Assembly (NCBI RefSeq): GCF_009906855.1
Contig: NZ_CP047650.1
Coordinates: 3,906,001 to 3,970,000, forward strand
From: Xylophilus rhododendri
GTDB lineage: Bacteria > Pseudomonadota > Gammaproteobacteria > Burkholderiales > Burkholderiaceae_C
DNA length: 64,000 nucleotides
Direction: 5' to 3'
The notes below the pieces were generated by a model that made no database searches, was not told the DNA's origin, and worked only from the letters and a program-made list of their open reading frames with translations. Within the stretch, counting starts at the first letter, position 1. Each line of letters begins with the position of its first letter. Below, one piece after another: positions 38,168-49,061 of the stretch. A program made the position numbers and the translations under genes.

Positions 38168-39444
38168 GCGCGACGCCCGAAGCCATCGGCCTGCGCGGCC
38201 GTGTCGGCGGCTGGTTCAGCGGCCTGTTCCGCGCCGCCGGCGATGCGCTGCCGGTGCGCATCGGCTCCTCCGAATACGCCCGCACCCAGACCGCTCCGGC
38301 ACGCCTCATGGGCTTCGACCAAGCGCTGCTCTGGGTCACGGTGGCCCTGCTGGCCTGGGGCCTGGTGATGGTCTATTCGGCCTCCATCGCCATGCCGGAC
38401 AACCCGCGTTTCGGCCGCCTGGGCTACAGCCAGACCTATTTCCTCTACCGCCATGTGATCGGCCTGGTGCTGGGTTTCGTCGCCGCGGTGCTGGCCTTCC
38501 AGGTGCCGATCCGCACCTGGGAGCGCTGTGCCCCGGCGCTTTTCATCTTCTCGCTGCTGCTGCTGCTGGCGGTGCTGATCCCGCATGTGGGCCGCAGCGT
38601 CAACGGCGCGCGGCGCTGGATCCCGCTGGGCGTGATGAACTTCCAGCCTTCGGAGCTGGCCAAGCTGTCGGTGGTGATCTATGCCGCCGACTACATGGTG
38701 CGCAAGATGGAAGTCAAGGAACGCTTCTTCCGCGCCGTGCTGCCCATGGGCGTGGCGGTGGCGGTGACCGGCGTGCTGCTGCTGGCCGAGCCCGACATGG
38801 GCGCCTTCATGGTGATCGCCATCATCGCCATGGGCATCCTGTTCCTGGGCGGCGTGAACGCCCGGATGTTCTTCCTGATCGCCGCCGTGCTGCTGTTCGC
38901 CTTCTCGATGATGGTGATGATGAGCGAGTGGCGGCGCGAGCGGATCTTCGCCTACCTCAACCCCTGGGACGAGAAGCTCACCCTGGGCAAGGGCTACCAG
39001 CTCTCGCATTCGCTGATCGCCATCGGCCGCGGCGAGATCTTCGGCGTGGGCCTGGGCGGCAGCGTGGAGAAGCTGCACTGGCTGCCCGAGGCGCATACCG
39101 ACTTCCTGCTCGCCGTGATCGGCGAGGAATTCGGCATGGTCGGCGTGCTGGTGGCCATCGGCCTCTTCCTGTGGCTGACCCGCCGCATCATGCACATCGG
39201 CCGCCAGGCGATCGCGCTGGACCGGGTCTTCGCCGGGCTGGTGGCGCAGGGCATCGGCATCTGGGTGGGTTTCCAGTCCTTCATCAACATGGGCGTGAAC
39301 CTGGGCGCGCTGCCGACCAAGGGGCTGACGCTGCCCTTCATGAGTTACGGCGGCTCGGCCATCCTGATGAACCTGGTGGCGGTGTCCATCGTGCTGCGCA
39401 TCGACTACGAGAACCGCGTGCTGATGCGGGGAGGGCGCATCTGA
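38164..39444 (+). CDS. ftsW: Septal peptidoglycan polymerase FtsW
   Basis: 426 aa SEDS glycosyltransferase with ten membrane helices. 'GINGARRW'-type motif appears as '[12 protein letters not shown]' near residue 145, '[12 protein letters not shown]' near 208 and the late '[21 protein letters not shown]'-like loop (split: [19 protein letters not shown]) near 377. It polymerises septal glycan with FtsI. An N-terminal extension of about 50 residues precedes the first helix. The start at 38164 overlaps the murD stop; the stop overlaps the murG ATG. Confidence 0.94.
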   Translation: MSATPEAIGLRGRVGGWFSGLFRAAGDALPVRIGSSEYARTQTAPARLMGFDQALLWVTVALLAWGLVMVYSASIAMPDNPRFGRLGYSQTYFLYRHVIGLVLGFVAAVLAFQVPIRTWERCAPALFIFSLLLLLAVLIPHVGRSVNGARRWIPLGVMNFQPSELAKLSVVIYAADYMVRKMEVKERFFRAVLPMGVAVAVTGVLLLAEPDMGAFMVIAIIAMGILFLGGVNARMFFLIAAVLLFAFSMMVMMSEWRRERIFAYLNPWDEKLTLGKGYQLSHSLIAIGRGEIFGVGLGGSVEKLHWLPEAHTDFLLAVIGEEFGMVGVLVAIGLFLWLTRRIMHIGRQAIALDRVFAGLVAQGIGIWVGFQSFINMGVNLGALPTKGLTLPFMSYGGSAILMNLVAVSIVLRIDYENRVLMRGGRI

Positions 39445-40504
39445 TGGGCAAGACCGCGCTGGTCATGGCCGGTGGCACGGGGGGGCATATCTTCCCCGGC
39501 ATCGCCGTGGCCGAGGCCTTGCGTGCGCGCGGCTGGACGGTGCATTGGGTCGGTGCGCCGGCCAGCATGGAGGCGCGGCTGGTGCCGCCGCGTGGGTTTA
39601 CCTTCGAGGCCATCGATTTCGGCGGTGTGCGGGGCAAGGGGTTCATGACCTTGCTGCTGCTGCCTTTGCGGCTGCTGCGGGCTTTTTGGCAGAGCCTGCA
39701 GATGGTGCGGCGGGTGAAGCCGGATGTGGCGATCAGCTTCGGGGGTACATCGCTTTTCCTGCCGGGTTGATGTCCGTGCTGTCGTGGAAGCCGCTGGTGC
39801 TGCATGAGCAGAACTCGGTGGCCGGGCTGGTCAATCGCGTGCTGGCTACTGTGGCGGATCGCAGCTTCACGGCGTTTCCCGGGGTTCTCAAGACCGGCGA
39901 GTGGGTTGGCAATCCCCTGCGGTCGGAGTTTCTGGCGGTGCCTGCGCCGGCTGAGCGGTTTGCGGGGCGCAGCGGGCCCTTGCGCCTGCTGGTCGTGGGC
40001 GGGAGCCTGGGGGCGAAGGCGCTCAATGAGATCGTGCCTGCTGCCCTTGCCCTGCTGCCTGCTTCGGAGCGGCCTGTGGTGACCCACCAGAGTGGCGAGA
40101 AGCAGATCGATGCGCTGCGGGCCAACTATGCGCGGGCCGGGGTGTCTGCTGAGTTGACGCCCTTCATCCAGGATACGGCGGTGGCGTTTGCGGATGCCGA
40201 TCTGGTGATTGCGCGGGCTGGGGCCAGTACGGTGACCGAGATTGCTGCTGTTGGGGCGGCTGCCTTGTTTGTGCCGTTTCCGTTTGCCGTGGATGACCAC
40301 CAGACTACGAACGCCGGGTTTCTGGTGGATGCCGGGGCTGCCTGGCTGGTGCAGCAGAAGGTTCTGACTGCCGAGTCGCTGGCTGCGATGTTGCGGTCTA
40401 TGACTCGTACTGAGTTGTTGGCTCGGGCTGAGAAGGCCCGGGGTGTTGCCAAGCTGGATGCTGTGGGTGCTGTTGTGGCGGCTTGTGAGGAGGTTGCTCG
40501 ATGA
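39444..40504 (+). CDS. murG: Lipid II synthase MurG, frame shifted by one base
   Basis: MurG adds GlcNAc to lipid I at the inner face of the membrane. The N-terminal '[18 protein letters not shown]' and the C-terminal '[13 protein letters not shown]' and '[14 protein letters not shown]' are complete, but they lie in two frames. The break is in a run of five G at 39741-39745: with six G the protein reads '[16 protein letters not shown]' and continues to the stop at 40502-40504, giving a normal length of about 353 aa. As murG is essential, a missed base is the likely cause. The last 500 nt are poorer in C and richer in T than the neighbouring genes. Confidence 0.9.
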
Positions 40505-40510
40505 GCTCTT

Positions 40511-41181
40511 GCTTCTTGCTGGCGCTGGCTGCTCCTGCGGAGGGCGGGGGCCGGGATTTCGGCCCGGCGGCCGACTCACTTTCTTTTGCTTCGCCAAAAG
40601 AAAGTAAGCAAAGAAAAGGCGACCCGACACCCGAGGCCCTTCGGGCACCGCTGCGGTACTCGCAAAGGCGGGGTCCACGACAACTCGCTTCGCTCAAACA
40701 GGTCGTGGCCCTGATCCGCCTTTGCTCCGTTCCTCGCTCTCGGGCTCACGGTACCCGGGAGCGGGAGCGGGGACAGCGGCTGCTTCGCAGCGCAACTGGC
40801 CTTCGCTGCGCTCGGCCGCTGGCTGGTGAATACCTGCCCTTCGCCACGTTCTGTCTTTCAGCCAGGGCCGAGCGCAGCGAAGGCCCGTCGCCCTGCGAAG
40901 CAGTGGCTGTCCCCGTTCCCCGGGTCCCATCTGCGGGTGAGCGAGGAGCGGAGCAAAGGCGGATCAGGGCCACGACCTGTTTGAGCGAAGCGCAGCGTAG
41001 CGAGTTGTCGTGGACCCCGCCTTTGCGAGCACCGCAGCGTGCCCCCTCGAAGAGGGGGGACTCCCGCAGCTGGGTCGCCTTTCTTTGCTTACTTTCTTTG
41101 GCGAAGCAAAGAAAGTGAGCGCGGTCTGGGGCGCGCAGCCCCAGCTCCGCCCTCCGCAGGAGAACCGCCCCCAGCAAGAAG
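40511..41181. repeat. Long imperfect palindrome between murG and murC
   Basis: About 670 bp with two arms of about 315 nt and a loop of about 35 nt near 40826-40860. The outer parts match as CTTCTTGCTGG (near 40513) against CCAGCAAGAAG (near 41170), and CTCCTGCGGAGGGCGG (40532) against its complement ending at 41162. Next come the AAAGAAAGTAAGCAAAGAAA-type blocks at 40573-40625 and 41072-41122. Inner blocks pair too, e.g. the GATCCGCCTTTGCTCCG region near 40713. No gene is credible inside: the open frames are by-products of the symmetry. The CTTTCTTTGCTTCGCC-type unit resembles dispersed palindromic repeats of Comamonadaceae. Confidence 0.85.
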
Positions 41182-41221
41182 CCAAAGCCGCCAGCCAGCC
41201 AGCAAACAAAGCACAACAAAA

Positions 41222-42645
41222 ATGAAGCACGCCATCCGACAAATCCATTTCGTAGGCCTGGGCGGCTCCGGCATGAGCGGCATAGCCGAGGTCCTCTTCA
41301 ACCTCGGCTACCAGGTCTCAGGCTCAGACCTGTCAGACAGCCCCACCCTGAAGCGCCTGGCCACCCTGGGCATCAAGACCTACGTAGGCCACGCCGAAAG
41401 CAACATAGAAGGCGCCGACGCAGTAGTCACCTCGACAGCAGTCAAGCAAGACAACCCTGAAGTCGTGGCGGCAAGAGCCAAGCGCATCCCCGTGGTCCCC
41501 AGGGCCATGATGCTGGCCGAACTGATGCGCCTGAAGCAGGGCATCGCCATCGCCGGCACCCACGGCAAGACGACGACCACCAGCCTGGTCACCAGCGTGC
41601 TCGCAGCCGCAGGCCTGGACCCCACCTTCGTCATCGGCGGCCGCCTCAACAGCGCCGGCGCCAACGCCAAGCTCGGCAAGGGCGACCACATCGTCGTGGA
41701 GGCCGACGAATCGGACGCATCGTTCCTGAACCTGCTCCCCATCATGGCCGTGGTGACGAACATCGACGCCGACCACATGGAAACCTACGGCCACGACTTC
41801 AACCGCCTGAAGGCGGCCTTCGTGGACTTCCTGCACCGCATGCCCTTCTACGGCGTGGCCATCCTCTGCGTGGACGACGCCGCCATCCGCGAAATCATCC
41901 CGCAGGTCACCTGCCCGGTCACCAGCTACGGCTTCTCGGAAGACGCCCAGGTCCGCGCCGTGGACGTGCGCGCAGAAGGCGGCCGCATGCGCTTCACCGT
42001 GCAGCGCCGCAACGGCGTGACCCTGCCCGACCTGGACGTGACGCTCAACCTGGCCGGCCGCCACAACGTGCTCAACGCCCTGTCGGCCATCGCCGTCGGC
42101 GTGGAACTCGGCATCGCCGATGAAGCCGTGCTGCAGGCTTTGTCCGAATTCCGCGGTGTCGGTCGGCGCTTCCAGCGCTACGGCGAACTGCGTGCGGCCG
42201 ACGGCGGCAGTTTCACCCTGATCGACGACTACGGCCATCACCCGGTCGAGATGGCCGCCACCCTGTCGGCCGCCCGAGGCGCCTTCCCCGGCCGCCGCAT
42301 CGTCCTGGCCTTCCAGCCGCACCGCTACAGCCGCACCCGCGACTGCTTCGAGGACTTCGTCAAGGTCATCGGCGAACACGCCAACACCGCCCTGCTGGCC
42401 GAGGTCTATGCCGCCGGCGAGGCGCCCATCGTGGCGGCGGACGGCCGCGCCCTGGTGCGGGCCCTGCGGGTGGCCGGCAAGGTCGAGCCGGTGTTCGTCG
42501 ACGAGATCGCCGACATGCCCGGGGCCATCGCCGCCCAGACCCGCGACGGCGATGTCGTGATCTGCATGGGCGCCGGCTCCATCGGCGGCGTGCCGGCCAA
42601 GGTGGCCGAACTGGTCGGCGTCGCTGCCACCACCGGAGTCGCCGC

Positions 42646-42649
<4 letters not shown>
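41222..42649 (+). CDS. murC: UDP-MurNAc-L-alanine ligase MurC
   Basis: 475 aa. Adds L-Ala to UDP-MurNAc, the first peptide step. '[18 protein letters not shown]' at residues 8-25, P-loop 'GTHGKTTTT' near 115 and 'DDYGHHPVE' near 335 are all typical. The first 300 nt use unusually many codons ending in A (GCA, TCA, GTA), the mirror image of the T-rich end of murG on the other side of the palindrome. Its ribosome site lies in the palindrome flank. The stop overlaps ddlB. Confidence 0.95.
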
Positions 42650-43673
<1,024 letters not shown>

Positions 43674-43677
<4 letters not shown>

Positions 43678-44492
43678 CCGACGCAACGCCAGCACCCTTC
43701 GACGTACGGCTGATGAACGTGACCGCCGCGGTCCTGTTCGCCGGCTGCGCGGCGATGCTGCTGGCCGCCGCCGGCTGGTGGACGCTGCGCAACCCGGCCT
43801 TCGCGCTGGGCGCCATCGTCATCGAAGGCAAGCTCAGCCACAACAACCCGGTCACCCTGCGCGCCAACGTGGCCCACAAGCTCGAAGGCAGCTTCTTCAC
43901 CGTGAACCTGCGCACCGCGCGCGAGGCCTTCGAGGCCGTGCCCTGGATCCGCCATGCCGACGTGCGCCGCGAGTTCCCGAACCGGCTGCTGGTCACGCTG
44001 GAGGAGCATGTGCCGGTCGCCTACTGGGGCCCGGAATCCGGCTCGGCCATGGTCAACAGCTTCGGCGAAGTGTTCGAAGCCAATGTGGCCGACGTCGAGA
44101 ACGAGGACCTGCCCCGCCTGGCCGGGCCGCAGGGCCATGCGCCCGAGGTGCTGGAGATGCAGCATGTGCTGGAGCCGGTGTTCGCGCCGCTGGAGATGTC
44201 GGTCACCCAGCTGGAACTCTCCGGCCGCGGCAGCTGGCGCCTGACGCTGGACGACGGCCCGGTGGTGGAGCTGGGCGGCGGCAGCACGGCGGACCTGCTG
44301 GAGCGCACCCGGCGTTTCGCCCGCACGCTGACCCAGGTCGCCGCCAAGTACGGCCGCCGGGCCGACGCCCTGGCCTCGGCCGACCTGCGCCATGCCGACG
44401 GATACGCGATCCGGCTCAACGGCGTGACCACCATGACGGTGGAGCAGGCCGCGGCGATCGCACGCAAGAACATGGTCAAGGCGATCGACTGA
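43674..44492 (+). CDS. ftsQ: Cell division protein FtsQ
   Basis: 272 aa. Cytoplasmic tail, one membrane helix at about 17-35 ('[19 protein letters not shown]'), a POTRA domain ('[17 protein letters not shown]', '[26 protein letters not shown]' in two parts) and a beta domain. It scaffolds FtsB and FtsL in the periplasm. The GTG at 43674 overlaps the ddlB stop; the ATG at 43713 would leave almost no cytoplasmic tail, so the GTG was chosen. ftsA follows after 37 nt. Confidence 0.9.
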
Positions 44493-44529
44493 CCGCCATG
44501 CAGAAATACAAGGATCGAGGGAACAACTG

Positions 44530-45759
<1,230 letters not shown>

Positions 45760-45928
45760 CCATGCAGTCCCATTACCCCCTCTGGCTCGCGCGGGGCAGT
45801 CCGCCGGGCCGACGACGATGGCGATGTCGCCGTACCGGCCCGCCCGGCCATCGTCCGCAGCAGATTTTTTGTCGCACCTTCTTGTCCCAGTTTTCAGTCT
45901 TACAGAACCCTATTTCAGGAGATCCATC

Positions 45929-47173
45929 ATGACCATCGAAATGATCGAAGTCGAAGAATTCCACCAAGGCACCCAGATCAAGGTGATCGGCGTCGGCGGT
46001 GGCGGCGGCAATGCGGTGGATCACATGATCGACCGCGCGGTGCAGGGCGTGGAATTCATCTGCGCCAACACCGATGCCCAGGCCCTCGGCCGCAGCCACG
46101 CGCACCGCTCCATCCAGCTCGGCCAGATCGGCCTGGGCGCCGGCGGCAAGCCCGACAAGGGCCGTGAAGCGGCCGAAGCCGCGGTGGACGACATCCGCGC
46201 CGCCATCGACGGCGCGCACATGCTCTTCATCACCGCCGGCATGGGCGGCGGCACCGGCACCGGCGCCGCGCCGGTGATCGCCCGCGTGGCCAAGGAAATG
46301 GGCATCCTCACCGTGGGTGTGGTGACCAAGCCCTTCGAATTCGAAGGCGGCCGCCGCATGTCCAACGCCGACTCGGGCCTGACCGAGCTGGAAGCCAATG
46401 TCGACTCGCTGATCGTGGTGCTCAACGAGAAGCTGCTGGAAGTGCTGGGCGACGACGTCACCCAGGACGAGGCCTTCGCCCACGCCAACGACGTGCTGAA
46501 GAACGCCGTCGGCGGCATCGCCGAAATCATCAATGTGCCCGGCCATGTGAACGTCGACTTCGAAGACGTGCGCACCGTGATGGGCGAGCCCGGCAAGGCC
46601 ATGATGGGCACGGCCCTGTCGGACGGTCCGGACCGCGCCCGCATCGCCGCCGAGCAGGCCGTGGCCTGCCCGCTGCTGGAGGGCATCGACCTGTCGGGCG
46701 CCAAGGGCGTGCTGGTGCTGATCTCGGCCGCCAAGGGCAGCCTGAAGCTGACCGAGTCGAAGCTGGCGATGAACACCATCCGCGCCTACGCCTCGCCGGA
46801 CGCCAACATCATCTTCGGCACCGCCTACGACGACAACCTGGGCGACAGCCTGCGGGTGACCGTGGTCGCCACCGGCCTGTCGCGCCAGGGCCAGCAGCGC
46901 CGCACCGCGCCTCCGCTGCAGGTGCTGCGCACGGGCACCCACGACGTGGCTTTCGGCCTGCCCACCGGCGCCGGCGCCGCCATGGCCGGCCACGGCCAGC
47001 AGGGCGGCCTGGGCTCGCTCGGCAACGCTTCGGCCACCGACTACGGCAACATGGCCGTGCCCAGCGTCTGGCGCACCAACCGCACCCAGGCCGCGGCCCG
47101 TGTGGACGCGCTGGCCTCCGGCGGCATGGACGACCTGGAGATCCCGGCCTTCCTGCGCAAGCAGGCGGACTGA
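45929..47173 (+). CDS. ftsZ: Tubulin-like division protein FtsZ
   Basis: 414 aa. GTPase signature 'GMGGGTGTGAAPVIA' near residue 108, the T7 loop 'NVDFEDVRTVMG' near 207, a Gly/Ala-rich linker and the conserved C-terminal peptide 'DDLEIPAFLRKQAD' for FtsA and ZipA. The AGGAGATCCATC spacing before ATG 45929 is ideal. The gene ends the dcw transcript: a strong terminator starts 37 nt later. In relatives lpxC usually follows closely; here 9 kb of accessory genes intervene. Confidence 0.96.
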   Translation: MTIEMIEVEEFHQGTQIKVIGVGGGGGNAVDHMIDRAVQGVEFICANTDAQALGRSHAHRSIQLGQIGLGAGGKPDKGREAAEAAVDDIRAAIDGAHMLFITAGMGGGTGTGAAPVIARVAKEMGILTVGVVTKPFEFEGGRRMSNADSGLTELEANVDSLIVVLNEKLLEVLGDDVTQDEAFAHANDVLKNAVGGIAEIINVPGHVNVDFEDVRTVMGEPGKAMMGTALSDGPDRARIAAEQAVACPLLEGIDLSGAKGVLVLISAAKGSLKLTESKLAMNTIRAYASPDANIIFGTAYDDNLGDSLRVTVVATGLSRQGQQRRTAPPLQVLRTGTHDVAFGLPTGAGAAMAGHGQQGGLGSLGNASATDYGNMAVPSVWRTNRTQAAARVDALASGGMDDLEIPAFLRKQAD

Positions 47174-47210
47174 GCCGCGCGCGGCCCGCGGGCCGCTGCC
47201 GCTGCCGATG

Positions 47211-47240
47211 ACGGCTCCCGCGAGGGAGCCGTTTTCTTTT
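47211..47240 (+). terminator. Strong intrinsic terminator after ftsZ
   Basis: ACGGCTCCC and GGGAGCCGT form a perfect 9-bp stem with loop GCGA, followed by TTTTCTTTT. It closes the dcw cluster and separates it from the effector-like genes, whose first PIP box begins 12 nt further on. Confidence 0.9.
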
Positions 47241-47251
47241 GGGGCGGCCGC

Positions 47252-47276
47252 TTCGTGGCACGGGCCAGGGTTTCGC
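47252..47276 (+). promoter_or_regulatory. PIP box of family A gene 1
   Basis: TTCGT (47252-47256), N15, TTCGC (47272-47276). The ATG at 47343 is 66 nt downstream. At N28 after the box lies ATGAACGAT, shared base for base with the next gene and probably part of the -10 region, not a start codon. Confidence 0.8.
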
Positions 47277-47342
47277 GCCCGGGCGCCGTGCGGGTGATGG
47301 GGCGATGAACGATCGCGCTCCTTTCACCCCTGGAGCGACTTC

Positions 47343-48047
47343 ATGTTCGGCGAGATCTCACCGAATTCCGCTGGCGCCAGTGCGTCGGCATCCCCTCACG
47401 ATCCCGATGGCAAACAAGCCTTCGAAGCCGCGGAGCAGGAACTGGCCGCACGCCGCAGCCTGCGCGAACACAGCGGCCAGGCGCTGCTGAAGAACCTGCC
47501 CGCCGCCCAGGCCCCGAGCGGGCCGCTGGCCCTGGCCGAGGTCTTCCGTCCGCCGCACGATCTGCCCACCGAGGCGCAGGTCGAAGCCTTCCTGGCCGAG
47601 ACCCTGCAGCAAGGCGCGATCAGCCAGGACATGGCCGACGAGATCCGTTTCTACGAAGCGCTGGAGCGCTCGCGCACCGTGCCGGCGATGCTGCCGCAGG
47701 ATCTGCTCAAGCATCTGCGCGGCGCGCCCCTCAGCAGCCCGCAGGCGATCGCCCATCTCTACGGCCGGATGAGCGCCCCGGCCGCCAGCGCCTGCATGTC
47801 CACACGCCAGTACCTGCTGCATGCGGGCATCATCGGCCAGCGGGAAAAGGACGGGATCCTCAAGAACATGGTGCTGCGCATCCTCGATGGCCAGGATGCG
47901 GCCTGCACCGCGCCCGCCGCCCGCCACACCCTGGCCCATGTCCTGACCGAGCGCATGGCGCAGATCCATGCGATGCCCGGAGGCGACCGGCTGTCGATGA
48001 ACGAGCTGGCCGAACGGGTGGTCTTCGGCGTGCGCGGGCAGCGCTGA
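47343..48047 (+). CDS. Family A candidate type III effector 1 (short form)
   Basis: 234 aa, function unknown. It starts with a Ser/Ala/Pro-rich stretch ('SPNSAGASASASPHDPDG') typical of type III secretion signals. The rest is helical and aligns by eye with the other two family A proteins: 'LAARRSLREHSGQALLKNLPA', 'ADEIRFYEALE', 'VLRILDGQDA', 'HTLAHVLTERM' and 'PGGDRLSMNELAERV'. It lacks the N-terminal helical unit of about 60 residues that the other two have. Start chosen for GGAG 7 nt upstream and for its 66-nt distance to the PIP box. No catalytic motif is seen. Confidence 0.75.
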   Translation: MFGEISPNSAGASASASPHDPDGKQAFEAAEQELAARRSLREHSGQALLKNLPAAQAPSGPLALAEVFRPPHDLPTEAQVEAFLAETLQQGAISQDMADEIRFYEALERSRTVPAMLPQDLLKHLRGAPLSSPQAIAHLYGRMSAPAASACMSTRQYLLHAGIIGQREKDGILKNMVLRILDGQDAACTAPAARHTLAHVLTERMAQIHAMPGGDRLSMNELAERVVFGVRGQR

Positions 48048-48062
48048 GTTCAGCCCGGCCGC

Positions 48063-48087
48063 TTCGTGCCGGCGGCAGGCCGTTCGC
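48063..48087 (+). promoter_or_regulatory. PIP box of family A gene 2
   Basis: TTCGT (48063-48067), N15, TTCGC (48083-48087). The box starts 16 nt after the stop of gene 1, so the two effector-like genes have separate promoters. ATGAACGAT follows at N28, as in gene 1, and the chosen ATG is 67 nt downstream. Confidence 0.8.
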
Positions 48088-48154
48088 GCGGCTGTTTCGG
48101 GGCGATCCTGCGGCGATGAACGATGGCGGCTTTCCCAAAACCGGAGCCACTCTC

Positions 48155-49033
48155 ATGTACACCCACATTCTTTCCGAGGTCCCGGGCGGAACCGCCATGC
48201 TCCGATATCCGGTCGTCACCGAAAGCCAGAAGGTGGTCGTGGCCCTGCGCAGGGCGGCCGCCCGGCCGGGCCAGTACCCCGCCTTGACGGACTACACGCT
48301 GGACCGGCTGGAGAACGCCAGGTCCGTCATCGCCGAACAGCCGGACAGCGAGCAGCTGCTGAAGGCCCTGGAGCATGAGCTGGAGGCACGCCGTTCGCTG
48401 CACGAGCGCAGCGCCGGCGCGCTGCTGAAGAACATCCCCGCCGGCGCGCACGCACCCATCGAGCAGCCGGCCCTGGCCGAGGTGTTCCGCTCGCCGCAGG
48501 ATCCGGCCGATCATGGGCAGGTCGCGGCCTTCATCGAACATGCGCTGGAGCAGGGCACGATCACGGCCGAGATGGTCGAGGCGATCCGTTTCTTCGAGAC
48601 GCTGGCCTTTTCCCAGTCCACGGCGCCCATGCTTGCCGAGGAGCTGGAGCGGTACCTGGCCCAGGCCCCGACGATCGATCTGCCGGTGATCGCCAGGCTC
48701 TACCAGGTCATGAGCCCTCAGGCCGCCGGGCGTTTGATCGGCATGCGCATGAAGGAGCAGCAGGCCGGCTGCGTCGGCCAAACCGACCTGGACAAGGTCT
48801 ACAAGATGCTGGCCCTGCGCCTGCTCGAAGGCAAGGACGCACTGTGTTCGGACCCGTTGGCCAGCCACACCCTGGCCTATGCCCTGACCCAGCGCATCGG
48901 CCAGATCTTCTCCCTGCCCGGCGGCGACCGGCTGTCGATGGATGAGCTGGCCCAGCGGGCGGCTTATGGCCTGCGTTCGCAGGCTTTCCTGCTCGACGCC
49001 GGCATCGCGCTCTACAAGGCGAACGGCGATTGA
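48155..49033 (+). CDS. Family A candidate type III effector 2
   Basis: 292 aa, function unknown, mostly helical. The family core reads 'LEARRSLHERSAGALLKNIPA', 'VEAIRFFETLAF', 'LALRLLEGKDAL', 'HTLAYALTQRI' and 'PGGDRLSMDELAQRAAYGLR', ending 'AFLLDAGIALYKANGD'. An additional N-terminal unit (about residues 20-85, 'VVVALRRAAARPGQYPALTD') is shared with gene 3 only. An in-frame ATG at 48116 exists, but it lies in the conserved promoter block; the ATG at 48155 has CGGAG 8 nt upstream and was preferred. Codon use is like the housekeeping genes, so recent transfer is not obvious. Confidence 0.75.
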   Translation: MYTHILSEVPGGTAMLRYPVVTESQKVVVALRRAAARPGQYPALTDYTLDRLENARSVIAEQPDSEQLLKALEHELEARRSLHERSAGALLKNIPAGAHAPIEQPALAEVFRSPQDPADHGQVAAFIEHALEQGTITAEMVEAIRFFETLAFSQSTAPMLAEELERYLAQAPTIDLPVIARLYQVMSPQAAGRLIGMRMKEQQAGCVGQTDLDKVYKMLALRLLEGKDALCSDPLASHTLAYALTQRIGQIFSLPGGDRLSMDELAQRAAYGLRSQAFLLDAGIALYKANGD

Positions 49034-49061
49034 GCGCGCCGCGTGCCGGGGCCGGCATTCG

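Noticed and set aside
40783..40820. PIP-like pair TTCGC...TTCGC inside the palindrome
   Set aside because: The spacer is 13 nt instead of 15 and no gene follows at a suitable distance.
40501..41118. Open frames of 157-205 codons on both strands between murG and murC
   Set aside because: They are produced by the arms of the palindrome, read nearly the same on both strands, and have no ribosome site or family resemblance.
40573..41122. Possible insertion sequence at the murG-murC palindrome
   Set aside because: No transposase frame, no target-site duplication recognised, and the symmetry extends through the whole element, unlike an IS with short terminal repeats.
48116..48154. Upstream ATG as start of family A gene 2
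   Set aside because: The same ATGAACGAT block occurs at the same PIP distance before gene 1, where it is out of frame with the protein, so it is a promoter element rather than a start.
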